Program-made: the position numbers and the translations under genes
Shown here: in pieces, positions 47,247 through 58,040 of the stretch
Layout: every line of letters starts with the position of its first letter
Numbering within the stretch: position 1 is the first letter of the stretch
Notes under the pieces: generated by a model
The model's input: only the letters and a program-made list of their open reading frames with translations
The model's database searches: none
Told to the model about the DNA's origin: nothing
NCBI RefSeq assembly: GCF_021347895.1
Contig: NC_067134.1
Location: 27,254,152 to 27,318,151, forward strand
Reading direction: 5' to 3'
DNA: 64,000 nt
DNA from: Acanthochromis polyacanthus
Taxonomy: Eukaryota; Chordata; Actinopteri; Pomacentridae

Positions 47247-49863
47247 TAGCCGTCCTCCTGGAGCTTTTCTCTTACAAAATCTGTAAATATCCAAACGGAG
47301 CCCAGCTAAAATCAGTATTCTATTCATTCACGGCTTTACTTCGAAATCAAACTCCGCTCTCCTGAGTGAACAACTATTAACTCAGGCTCGCTGCAATCAT
47401 ACTCTAATTTTCTCTGTAATAAATGAGTGTGAGGCAAACCGGGGACACAGCAAAATTATCAATGTTATTCTCTAGCCGGTGAGTAATAGGAGGACTGGGG
47501 CTCCCAGGTAAATACTCCTCCAGGTAGAAGAGCGCTGCATGCAAAACCAGGCGCGTCAGCAAAATCACGACGAGCGGAGACGGTAACAAAAGGACTCAAA
47601 CTTGTTTTTGTCCTGCCTTTACAACAAAAGAAAGGTTTATTGTTCTCTTTGTACTTCTCCCCGGACATCTGAATCATGCTCGCGTTACAAAAAGACATTT
47701 CACTCCACAACATTGGGATCTGCGGGCCCAATTAATATGCAATGCAAATATTACTATCTGGTATCATAGCAACTAGGGCCACTGTGTGTCCACTGGCTGT
47801 GTAAAGCCGCTGGTGAGTCTTTTTTTTTTTTTTTTTTTTTGCAGGGAAAGGATAAGAGGGTTGAAGAGGCAGGAGACACGTGCACATACGCTACATGCAC
47901 ACGCAGCTTTTCTCCAAAAGGTTCAGCTCTTTCAATTCCACAGCCGACGTACAGTCCTCTCAGAACACACCGTGAATGTGTGACTGAATTATGAGCTAAT
48001 TAAAAGATTTGTGGTGTATACAGTGTGCTTATCCGCCAGCCACGGTAATTAGAAGCAGCGCTGCGAGCGGTGTGAGCGCTCATGTGCTGCCATTCATTAT
48101 TTTGTTAAGCTGTCATTTTTAACCGTCAAAGCTGGTGTTTAGATTCATGCTTTGCCAGCAAATGTGAAAATGGTGGAGCTTACACGAGCACTTTGGTAAA
48201 AATGTCAGTGCTGTACGGCAGCATGACTGCAAGAAGGGAAGGGTTTTGCAGCTTGAGGGGAGAACTTTTGGGTCTTGATGTATTGTGCAGACTCTTTGGC
48301 ATATAAATTGAGTTTTCTGGTTTGGGATCAGACAGATGGTATTTTTGATGAGCAGTTTTTATCTGCTTCACAGCACTGAGCTCAGATAAAAGACACTTTT
48401 GTTCATGATTCCCTTTCAAAGACGAGACCGACAATTCAACTTAATTTCGTCTTGATGATAAATGACGACTTGTTTAGTCATCCTGCGGGGCAGATTTGCA
48501 CACTAGCTTAAGATCCTGATCTGAATCTCCAATTAAATGATCATTTCCGGCATTGTCAGCATCTGGCTAAAGAGTTAATTTAAACACACCACGCTGACCC
48601 AAGCAGACACTCAGCATTGTGTCTAAATTTAGTTTCTTTTTCTCTCTCGCTGTCGGTCTCACCCCGATAGAAGCAGCAGCGAGGAAGACAAAAATCCAGG
48701 CTGCTTCCTGCCGAGCCTCAAACATTAATTCTATTTTCTAATTTACCACCTATTGTGTCTCTGAATGCAGGCTTAGCTGTTCCACGCTTTACAGATATTG
48801 GTAGGGCAAATTTAATGCGCTGTGGTTATTTCAAGCAAATATAACGAGGGGAACTAATGATGCTTTGTGAGGAGATGGCTTCATCAATTTGTATTTGCTC
48901 ACGCTTTTTTAAAATTTGTTTTGTGAAAGGACTTGATTTCCACAGCGCCTCGTGGTAGTGGGGCTTGTTTTCGAGGGCTGAGACGACATTCTGATACGTA
49001 CGGCATATGTTCAAGCGGCTAAATGATTCACAACACGTAGCCCATGTTTGCCGTCCGTATGTGGGATCCTACGAGTGTGAACGTCTCTCTGTCGTGACAT
49101 GTTTACACAAATCAAAACACGCATCTAAATGTGCATTTATGATCGATTTCTTTTCATAGCATAGCTTTACACTGACTATATTGTGTTTCTTCATGTTTTT
49201 CCACCCAACATTCCCTCCCAACTACCCACTGTTATGATAACTGGACCATAAATATCACTTTTTGCTTCGTTATCCTTCATTTCCCAAGGAGCTATCAATC
49301 ACTCATTAAAGCCCTGCACATAATCTTTTATATGACCGACTCCTTATCGCACCATTGCCGTTATAATATCTCAGCAAATGTCCTCCCCCATGAATAATTG
49401 AAGGAAATTGAAGATTGAACTCGTGCCTGAGGCAGAACGGGCATTTGTTTTGATCTGTCAGGGTCTTTTTAAAATAGCTGCATTGGCAGGCTTTCCACTG
49501 CTGCTGGCAAAGAACTATCAGCAGGGATGTTGAAGATGCCTACCAAGTTCTGTTACAAGCACACAGTGAAAACACAACACAAGGTCGGCGGGGGGGTTGT
49601 GTCGATCCCACGAGCTCATTAAAAAGCACCGTACATTCTGTTTTTGTGCCGTCTTTGGTCTCGCTGCGGTCAAACAGTCTCCACAATAATTTAGTGACTT
49701 CCTTGGAATTTATGTTCGTGTGCGATAGCAGTCGCCCTCAAGTGCTCTTCCTCAGTGTTATTGGTCATTTTAACGTGCTGTCAGATGGGGTATTGGTAGG
49801 AAATAATGGCAGATTTAGAGGCATTTTTACAACGTGTCTCACTCGTTTTTCTTTCTCCATCAG
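47247..49863. other. end of intron 3
   Basis: Contains a T-run at 47819-47841. No gene or defined element seen before the exon 4 acceptor. Confidence 0.45.
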
Positions 49864-50343
49864 GGAAGGGGAGATTCTTTCGCTTCCGTTTGCCGGCCTT
49901 ACCTCTCCTGGGTATCAGCAAGCAGTCCCTGCCCCAGGAAGATCCCGACGCCGTCATGGTGGACTCCCCTCGCCACAGTGATGGCTCGGTGGTGACACGT
50001 GACTACCAACTTCCCACTACCCGCGAGAGCTGCAGTCCCTCCTACGCAAATGATACCCGTGCCCTCATTGGCCCCAGCCACTGCTCCACCCCCGTCTCCG
50101 GGCCTTTGGACCACTCGTCACCAAAAGGCCCCTGGGACCGGACGTACCCGGACCAGGGCGTCGCCCAGACCCAACGCCAGAGTCAGGAGGACACACTCAT
50201 CACAGCCCCGTCGATCCCGGGCCTCACTCCAACCGCCTCCAGAGAGAGCATGTGCAGTATTCGCAGAGCTTCCTCCGTACACGAAATAGAAGGCTTCGGG
50301 TCCAACTCCAAGATGACATTCAGGGACCGACACGCCAGTGAAG
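49864..50343 (+). CDS. kcnh7: kcnh7 exon 4, N-terminal cytoplasmic linker
   Basis: The 480-bp exon encodes about 160 residues of the low-complexity cytoplasmic linker between PAS and S1. It starts with a basic, aromatic stretch (GRFFRFRLPAL), then KQSLPQEDPDAVMVDS, ESCSPSYANDTRALI, GPLDHSSPKGPWDR, and ends SIRRASSVHEIEGFG and RDRHASE. The RRASS core fits a basophilic (PKA-type) phosphorylation site, and the equivalent KCNH2 stretch is a known PKA target. Its use here is inferred. KQSLPQEDPD and GPLDHSSPK identify KCNH7. The acceptor is CCATCAG at 49863, and the donor GTAGGA at 50344 leaves one G that pairs with the microexon. A Q/T-rich insert (TQRQSQEDTL) appears longer than in mammals. Confidence 0.94.
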
Positions 50344-50551
50344 GTAGGAATCTCCTACTCTTTTGTACCCTTTTGTAAATTTCTACACAACGCACAAAGC
50401 TAGTTATCTTACTCTACCCACTCTGAGGTTGTTGTAGTTTGTATTTTTTTAATTACAGACCTTTTTGAGTTGTTGATAAGTCACTGATGTTTGAGTTTCA
50501 CCATGTAGAATGATGTATTTACCTGCTGAAGAGCTGACATACTTCTGAGCT

Positions 50552-51305
50552 CACCTCAAATGTCGCCCCTTTTCCACCAGGCTGGTTCCAGTGCCTGACT
50601 TAGCACCAGTTCTTTGTGTTTCCACTAACTAAGCACCGGCTCCAGATTCCAAAAACTGCTGCTTTTCAGGCACCAAATCTTTGCTGGGCCAGAATTAAGA
50701 ACCAAGTACCTCACAGGCTGGGGGTGGGGTTAGCCAGTTTTAAACAACCGAGCAAGTAGTAGGAGTACTAGTATTTAGTGTTTTGAAAACCGGTAAATAT
50801 GGACACCAGTAGCGTGATTGCAGATGTGCCCAGGCAACAGCCGACCTCTACCTCGCAATTAACCTTAAGACCATCTATAAAGGATAAACATAGATATTAT
50901 CATCAACTTATTGTTTGTTTAACCGCTATGTAGTGGATGCAAACATAGTCGAAGCTAAGTAGCCAAGCTATTGCTAACACGTTCACTGTTAAGAATCAAA
51001 ACATCTCAAACATAGTCGCGGTTGCCTGTGGTTACGATGAAGACATGTAGCTACAAACAGTTTGTTTGTTTCTGGATCGCAATGTAGGCTTGGAAAGTCA
51101 GGAACAGCGCTAGCATGGTTATGGTGCGCAAACATCGTTGAACAGCTACACATGCTGACGTTTTACGGTGATGTGGCTCCAATTTGGCTCCTTGCTAATG
51201 GAAAAGCAAACCGGTTCTTAGGAGGCACGAGATTTGAACCAACTAAGCACCAGCCCCAAATTACCACCTGGTTCTTTTTGGTCGAAAAGGGGAAAGTTTG
51301 AGGAG
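50552..51305. mobile_element. non-autonomous DNA element in intron 4
   Basis: The ends form an imperfect inverted repeat of about 26 bp: CACCTCAAATGTCGCCCCTT at the left, and GGTCGAAAAGGGGAAAGTTT followed by GAGGAG at the right. Internal words GCACCAGTTC and CTAAGCACCAGCCCC are repeated near the two ends. No transposase; target duplication unclear. Confidence 0.6.
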
Positions 51306-52047
51306 CATTTTGTGTCATCACAGCTATTTTGAAACCCAGTCACAGACCAGTGTACAGTAGGGGACATTTTGTTCATTAAGCTCTTCAAATGAAGAATACT
51401 CTTGGACTTTTAATAATGCAGGAGGATGTTTTGGGAAGATATCCAACTTAGGTTCTCATTCATGAAATAATTTTTTATGTTCTAAACCATGTCTAGAGAG
51501 AGTCTTTGAAAACCTAATCTTCAGAGTACACAGCTGGTTGCGTTAAAGTCACCATTTGTTCAGTGAAGTTAATTCAAATGCAGTCAATAATCCTAATGAT
51601 ACATTTACTTCTCATGAAAAGCCTTGGCTTTAATTTAGCTATATCCATTAACAAAACTCTTGTGGTCTTAAAATAGTAGAGATGTTGTATGCAAGCCTCT
51701 TCATCAGCATTAAAGTCAGTCACAATCTATATTGTGTGCTATTGATCTTCCCTGGAGTCTGAATCACTCATTAGCCTTTTCGCCCTCATTTGGTGGAGGG
51801 TAGAAGTGCCCCAGACTGGCCTTGCTTCCTCCCGGCCAGTCAGTCGTCCCCTTATCTGCAATTCTCATTCAAATAGCTCCCACTGGCTGACACGGTAATA
51901 CGTCTACTTCACTGTAATTTATTGTTCTTGGGGACAGTAGTGGGGGTTTAATGTCAGCCCACATTTATCATCATAGGAAACCAGAAATTCTTCTCTCACC
52001 TAAACTCCCATTTCTCTTTCTCCTCCGCCGTGTTGCTGCCATCACAG
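51306..52047. other. end of intron 4, no further feature
   Basis: No gene or defined repeat seen. It ends in the pyrimidine-rich tract of the microexon acceptor. Confidence 0.45.
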
Positions 52048-52068
52048 ACAATGGCCGCAATCTCAAAG
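52048..52068 (+). CDS. kcnh7: kcnh7 exon 5, 21-nt microexon
   Basis: This 21-base exon sits between CATCACAG (ending 52047) and GTAACC (from 52069). With the G left by exon 4 it reads D-N-G-R-N-L-K and leaves one G for the next exon's Gly. Mammalian KCNH7 carries the near-identical DNGRNVKG at the same point, after RDRHASE, which is why I accept so small an exon. The upstream tract is pyrimidine-rich (TCTTTCTCCTCC). Both flanking introns are phase 1, so inclusion or skipping keeps the frame, and a microexon like this is a natural candidate for regulated, for example neuronal, splicing. Whether it is alternatively spliced in this species cannot be read from DNA. Confidence 0.88.
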
Positions 52069-52723
52069 GTAACCGACGGCAGCCTGCTGCATCTTGAGCT
52101 CACTAATATTTGGCACGTCTGTTGGATGATGAACCCCACAAAGCCTGCTTGTTGCATGAGTTTTCCACATGATGGTCATGTTAAATGCAAATGACTGACA
52201 GTGTGTTTGTAAGCCTTCAAAGACTGGCTCGGCACTAAATGACTTGTTTTAGTGTACATAACCTACCTAGCCCTATCCAGTCACCCAGGAGAAGGCTCAG
52301 TAAAAAAACAAAAACCACACTGATCGCTGCACGCGCCTGCATGGAGCACCACATTAAATTTCCCTCCTGCATGTTGTTCATTGAAGAAAATCAGTGAAGC
52401 TTTACAAAATGATGCCTCCCACTGTCTGTAACCTCTGCTTTCTTCTAGACAGCCTCTGGATCCTCGTTGCCATGTCTTTGTGAATGAAAACAAACCTCAC
52501 TGTCTTTCCATGCACTCTCTCTATGCTCGTCTTTCTCCCCGATTAAATAAATTTGAACTGTAGCGGTGTTCATGCTGCATGCATTTCACATACATGCTAT
52601 GACTTCCTCGACACCAAACATGCTTATTTACACTTGATGTGTTATTTTTTTAAAAGTGTGATTAGGGTTAAATAATGAATTCTGAAGAGAGAAATGTAAC
52701 TATTCAGTGTTTACATCATAGTA

Positions 52724-54082
52724 CAGGGGGTCCTCGGTTTACGACGTCCTCGACATACGCCGTTTCATCGTTGGAAATGGTTGGCGAGCGGAGCGGACGA
52801 ATACGTCGTCAGGTGGCGGTGTAAGACAGCTTTGTTTAGATTCTCCGGTTGTACGCCACCTTCTATTGTGCTACGTTCGCTCACTTTTTGCCCTTCCTTA
52901 TGGCTCCCAAATCTAAGTCCCACTCTTCTGATGGCAAAGAAAATGGTGATGGTAAAAGCTGCAGCTGTCCAGCCAGTTTGACTCCAGTTTAACCAGTTTA
53001 AAACAACATAAATACGTGTAAATAAATCCTTTTAACTGAACCAGTCAGTCCGAAAATGAAGTTAATTACTGGCGACGTTGCCTCTGTGGCGTTTACGAAG
53101 CAGGGAGTCGTGTATCCTAAAAGCACATACGTGTACATAAATAAACATCAAAATAGCGGCCATGAAGCGACAACTGTCAACAGAAAGCTTCAAAATAAAG
53201 GCTTTTTCAAAATAAAGTGCATCAATGATTGTGCCTTAAGGGCAACACACCATAGAAGTGGAATTAGATTTAATAAAACGCTTGGAACAGGAAGAAACAC
53301 CGACGAACGTCAGCATTATTAGATCAAGTTGTAAAAACAGCAACATGTTCCGTTATCTTCTTGAAAAATGATTCATACATGCATGAAAGTTGTTGGTATT
53401 CATGACTTTTATGAAGAGCTGATCGATATCGTGATGCACGTAACGGCTTTGTTTACATTTTCTCCAGAGTTCCGACTTGCGGCGAAAATCGACTTAACCC
53501 GTTGCGCTTCAGTGTCCCGCCCGAGGTACACTTTGACATCTGCATAAGCAATTTGCTAAATGTCTGAAACTGCAAACGTGATTATACAAGCACGATACGC
53601 CGATGGAAAGCTTAGATTCTCATGAATCCGCCGGTATAAACCACTTTCAGATGTGATTACCACAGCGGGTGAGAAAAACACATTTGTCCGACAAACAACG
53701 AATATTCATCCATCCGTTCTCTATACACGGCTTCAACGTACACAGCGCGACTCACATTTGCGGGTTCATTATTACACACAGATGAAAATATTCCACAAAA
53801 AACGGCCATAATCCAACCTTGGACATCCAGACGAAACAAGCCAGTAACATATTTTTTCCAAAACATGTCTTGAAGTCGGTATAAAATCCGCGAATAGGTC
53901 GTTTTCAAGGAAATGCACCTCGTGATGCGCGTCCAATATTCCCTGTATTTCTCGTCATTTTTTTATTTACAGATAAAATATTAGCGACTTTTTTGTACTG
54001 ATAAAGGCTGGAATTGACTGCAGCTTATAGGGTTAAGTCCATCTGTAGGAATGCAACTCGGTCATAAGTCGAGGACCCCCTG
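52724..54082 (+). mobile_element. Tigger/pogo-like element, copy 2, with a nested insertion
   Basis: Ends CAGGGGGTCCTCGGTTTACG and AAGTCGAGGACCCCCTG, matching copy 1 at 46496. The left flank is TA; the right is CA. Shared interior includes TATGGCTCCCAAATCTAAGT and GATCAAGTTGTAAAAAC. Remnants of the transposase N-terminus (MAPKSKSHSSDG) are frameshifted. The segment 53494-54036 is foreign to copy 1. Confidence 0.82.
53494..54036. mobile_element. TTAA-flanked element nested in the Tigger-like copy
   Basis: It begins TTAACCCGTTGCGCTTCAGT and ends CTTATAGGGTTAA. TTAA at both ends, with CCC and GGG termini, fits a piggyBac-type MITE. Removing it leaves TCGAC-TTAA-GTCCATCTGT, close to TCGACGTCTGTAGG in the unbroken copy 1 (47198-47211). 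Confidence 0.75.
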
Positions 54083-55013
54083 CATGTCCTTTTCATATGT
54101 ATAAAGGTTTACCTCCAGAGCTGCCACAGTGCTCCGTTTGCTGATAATGCCGTAATGCTGATGATGTTTGAACCCTACAATCCAACCGCCCTTCCATAAT
54201 CCCACTTTCCCCTTTACCTCCTGTTTCTTCTCTCTCCCGGTTTGCTAGTGTCTCGCTCCTGGATGGCTGGGGGTATGGCTTCAGCTTTTTTCTTTTCAGT
54301 TATTTTTATGACCGCTCTGATGTGTCCTGACTGTGGCATGTATTGAAGCTGCGCATGCAATCTCTCATCCTCAGCTGTCCGTTTCTCTGTCCTTGACTCT
54401 CAATCACCGTACTGTACTTGGTGAAAAGAGGGGGGAAAAAAACTATGCAACCTTCGTCTGCAGCTGACTCAGCACCTCTCTCTTTTTCACTTTTTGTCAC
54501 TCTCATCGGGTCACATGTCAGTGTGCATAGTGCTGTCACATATTGCTGCGGTGTTGAATGCTTTCACAAGAAGTCAGGGAGTTAATGTCTGCAAGTCGGT
54601 TATTATTAGGCTGTAACTTGTGGAGGACATCATGTGGTTTCATGGGGGAAAATGTTGTGAATTCAGACCGACTGTGTGAAGTTGCATTCTTTGATTGTGC
54701 GCTGAATCGTTCTTTTCTTTCACCAGCAGTGTTCTTCATTATCTTTTAATGAGAAACTTTGAAAGGCCCGTTCATCCTAGACGGGCCGGTCAGAGGGTGT
54801 GGAGTTTGTATTTCAGCATCTGTTGTATTCTCGGTGTTGTGTTGTGTTTAACTCACTCCAAAAGTAAGGGTCACCTCATGCTCACTGCACATGTCACAAC
54901 AATCACAAATGAGGCTGTTCTCACAACGCCCATCGGAGTAACATTAGCCCAGCTTCTGAGCCAGATGTGTCAACTTTTAATGATGACGTCCTGCCTCTGT
55001 GCCTCTCTTTCAG
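54083..55013. other. end of intron 5, no further feature
   Basis: No gene or defined repeat seen before the CTCTCTTTCAG acceptor of exon 6. Confidence 0.45.
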
Positions 55014-55227
55014 GGCCTCTCAGTCAGATCAAATCCAGCCTGCTCGGCTCCACGTCTGACTCCAACCTCAACAAGTACAGCACGATAAACAAGATCCCCT
55101 CATCACGCTGAACTTCTCTGAAGCCAACAACGAGAAGAAGTGCCCCTCCCCTCCGTCCTCTGAGAAGACCATCATCGCCCCGAAAGTCAAAGATCGTACG
55201 CACAACGTCACGGATAAGGTCACACAG
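55014..55227 (+). CDS. kcnh7: kcnh7 exon 6, linker to S1, with an apparent one-base frameshift
   Basis: The exon encodes the end of the cytoplasmic linker: [28 protein letters not shown], then [31 protein letters not shown] and TDKVTQ just before S1. The two parts lie in different frames. From the acceptor (TTTCAG at 55013) the frame reads to IP, then SSR and TGA at 55109-55111. The conserved remainder is in the frame that matches the phase-0 donor (GTAAGA at 55228). Exon length is 214 (1 mod 3) where 2 mod 3 is required, so one base is missing near 55099-55101, within a run of four Cs. A sequencing or assembly error is the simplest reading; a real null or hypomorphic allele is the alternative. 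Confidence 0.9.
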
Positions 55228-55548
55228 GTAAGAATGAAGGAAGACATGCTTTTATTATCAGCCTGCGGGCAAAATCTGGTAACATAACAAAACAGTTTGA
55301 CCCTCGACAAAAGCTGCAGTCTTTACTTTCACACCTTACATCAAAAATGAGCGGAGAAACTCATTGAAATCCTCAAAACATTACTCCATTATCTGCAAAC
55401 CACCATCAGCAGCTACAGGTGAGTAGCTGAATAGCACCTCAAGGAAATGGGTGCCAGTTTTAATTCCATGGCTTTGATTAAAACAGATTTTTTTTCCCCC
55501 ATACATTAAGAGGTAACAGTGAAATGCAAGTAAAGATTATGCAGCTGT

Positions 55549-56078
55549 TTAACCCTCCTGTTGTCCTCATTTAAGGGCACCAAAAATATTGTTTCGTTGT
55601 CCGAAAAAAATCCAAAAATTCTGCAAAAAAATCCCCAAATTTCAGAAAATTTGCAAAAACCTCCAGGAAGAAAATTCCAATAATTCCTTAAAAGTTTCCC
55701 TTAAAAGTTTTATTTTTAAAAGATCCCTCAAATTTGGAAAGAAAATTCTTGGAAATATTTTTTTTTAAAAAAAGAGTAAAAATCTTCCAAAAAATCCTAA
55801 AAATATCCAAAGTGATCACATGCATATCAGTAAAACTATTGGTATTTTCTTTAGGGACATTCACAACAAAATCCAGTGAAATTCGCTGGATTTTGGTTGA
55901 TTTTTATGTGAATGTTCTTAAACATTTGGATATTTCTTTGTTTCCACCAAAAAATGTTCAAAGATTTCCCAAAAATGTTGAATATGTGGACATCAGACGT
56001 TTCACTGTGAAAATATATATTTTTTTCCACATTCTCAAACTTTAAAACGGGTCAATTTTGAGCTGCGGGACAAACACA
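55549..56078. mobile_element. piggyBac-like MITE (family C), copy 2
   Basis: It starts TTAACCCTCCTGTTGTCCTC and carries AAAAGTTTCCCTTAAAAGTT and CTTTAAAACGGGTCAATTTT like copy 1. The right terminus is degraded. The 103-codon Lys/Phe/Ile-rich frame is not a gene. Confidence 0.7.
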
Positions 56079-56902
56079 ACAAGTTTTGTCTTGCCGTGTT
56101 TGTAATTATGTTTGCAGACTTTTCCTACTTTAAACAGAGACAATAAGATGATTGCCAGAGCTGTAGAAGATCCATCAACCACCCATTACTTTCCATGACT
56201 GCTATGTTTCCTGCATCTAACAATCGAAAACTATTAAGAGCAGTAAAAGGACGAAAACTTTGTAGTGGACGCTCGGTTTGCATTCATTCATAATTCATTC
56301 CACCGAGTCCTTTGCTGACAGTCTGAGGTTGTGCAGACCGGACCGGAGAGACATTAGGATTCAATCATAACGCTCATCTTCATATCATTTACTACTACAA
56401 CTCAGACGTGCACAGATTGAGCGCTAGATGAAGCCGGCAGATTGCATCCACACCCCCACCTGCCCTCCGGGAGCCTCGGGATGATTAATTGAAACTCAAG
56501 GGGTCTGATACGTAAAACGGCCGAGGTGTCTATCACTTGCGGTGAATAATCAGGGATACTCTTACAGCTGCCAGACGGCTTCCAGAGCTCGGGCCACGCT
56601 TCTAGTGTTACAGACGGAGCGAGAGGTCGTTCTCACCTTCCCTGCCAGAGCTGAGAGGGTATACAGGGACTGTAAGGTAGTCCCAGGGCGAGGAGGGATC
56701 TGCCCCAGACCAGTCATTAGGTCTTGGTTTTGCATTTTGCCTATTAACAGTGTAATGGTAGAGGGCACAGAAATTGACCTCTGTTTGCAGTCAAACGCAA
56801 CTTCAGCTCAAGGCGCTGGAGCCAGAGAGAGATCAGACTGTAGTGCATCACGCTGACCTCTCCATCCAGCATTAAAGCCAGAGAGGCTGCCTGATGTGGG
56901 CT

Positions 56903-57667
56903 TTAACCCTCCTGTTGTCTTCATTTACAGGCACCAGAAAATATTCTTTCCTTGTCCGAAAAAAATCCAAAAATTCTGCAAAAAAAAAAAATCATGAACT
57001 TCTGAAAATTTGCAAAACCTTCAAGAAGAAAATTCCAAACATTCCTTAAAAATTTTATTTAAAAAAAATCCTCCAAATTTGACAAGGATGTTCTTGTAAA
57101 TATTTTCAAAAAATTAATAAAAATCTTCCAGAAAATCCTAAAAATATCTAAGGTGATTACATATCTATCAGTAAAACTTCTAATATTTCCTTTAAGAACA
57201 TTCACAACAAAATCAACCAAAATCAAGCGAAATCTGACTTTCAGATTCAGGAATTCAGCTGTAATATTTCTGCTTTCTGTTAAAAGAATCAACAACAGAA
57301 TAATTAACAGCAAATGTGAAGCATAGCTCACATAGAAACACATCTCACCACTGAACATATGATCTCTTGCTTTTTTATTTGGAGATTGACTTCTTTCTCT
57401 AAAGAGCCGATAAAACATTCATGCTAAAACATAAAAATAAGCGATGATGTGACATTATGAAGTTTGGACACTTTTTGTTGTCATGATCCCAAAAAACAAA
57501 AAGCAATAAATTAGTTAAAACCTTTAAGACATGTTCTTCACACAACTTACAGGACAATACAGTCACAGTTTGTGCTGAAAAAATGTTGAAAATGTGAACA
57601 CCAGAATTGTCACTGTGAATTTTTTTTTTTTCCACATTTTCAAACTTCAGGACGACATGAGGGTTAA
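56903..57667. mobile_element. piggyBac-like MITE (family C), copy 3, complete ends
   Basis: It starts TTAACCCTCCTGTTGTCTTC and ends GACGACATGAGGGTTAA. The first 13 bases after TTAA match the inverted right end at 11 of 13 positions, and TTAA lies at both edges. No transposase. The middle (57230-57540) holds sequence absent from copies 1 and 2. Confidence 0.8.
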
Positions 57668-57756
57668 TGGTCTTTGGTGGCGCCGTGGACCGGAGGACCT
57701 GAGAACCATTTCCTGTGTGACTCCTGCTTTGTTTGAGGGGAAATTAGCATACATAT

Positions 57757-58040
57757 TAGATAGATAGATACTTTATTAATCTCCAAAGAGAAATTCACAG
57801 TTCCAGCAGCATGAAAGGCAGAGAACATGAGAGCATGCAAGTTACAAATAAGACTATAATAAAAATAGAAACATCTAAACATCTGGCAGTTCAACAGTGC
57901 AGTTGTGCAAAATGACCGTGTAGACCATATCCATAGGGTAGAATAATACGTTCCAGGAAAAACCAGAAGGACAAAATACAAATAAAGAATAAGAGCACAT
58001 TGAGCTGCTGCTGGAGAGGCTGCCACTTGCGTCGGCGCCA
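57757..58040 (-). mobile_element. LINE 3' tail with (GATA)n
   Basis: TTAGATAGATAGATACTTTA followed by TTAATCTCCAAAGAG and AAATTCACAGTTCCAGCAGC is the reverse complement of a common fish LINE 3' end that terminates in a short (ATCT)n run. No reverse-transcriptase motif is readable. Confidence 0.6.

Noticed and set aside
55734..56045. 103-codon Lys/Phe/Ile-rich frame
   Set aside because: Lies wholly inside a piggyBac-like MITE; the homologous stretch at 27420-27700 does not keep the frame.
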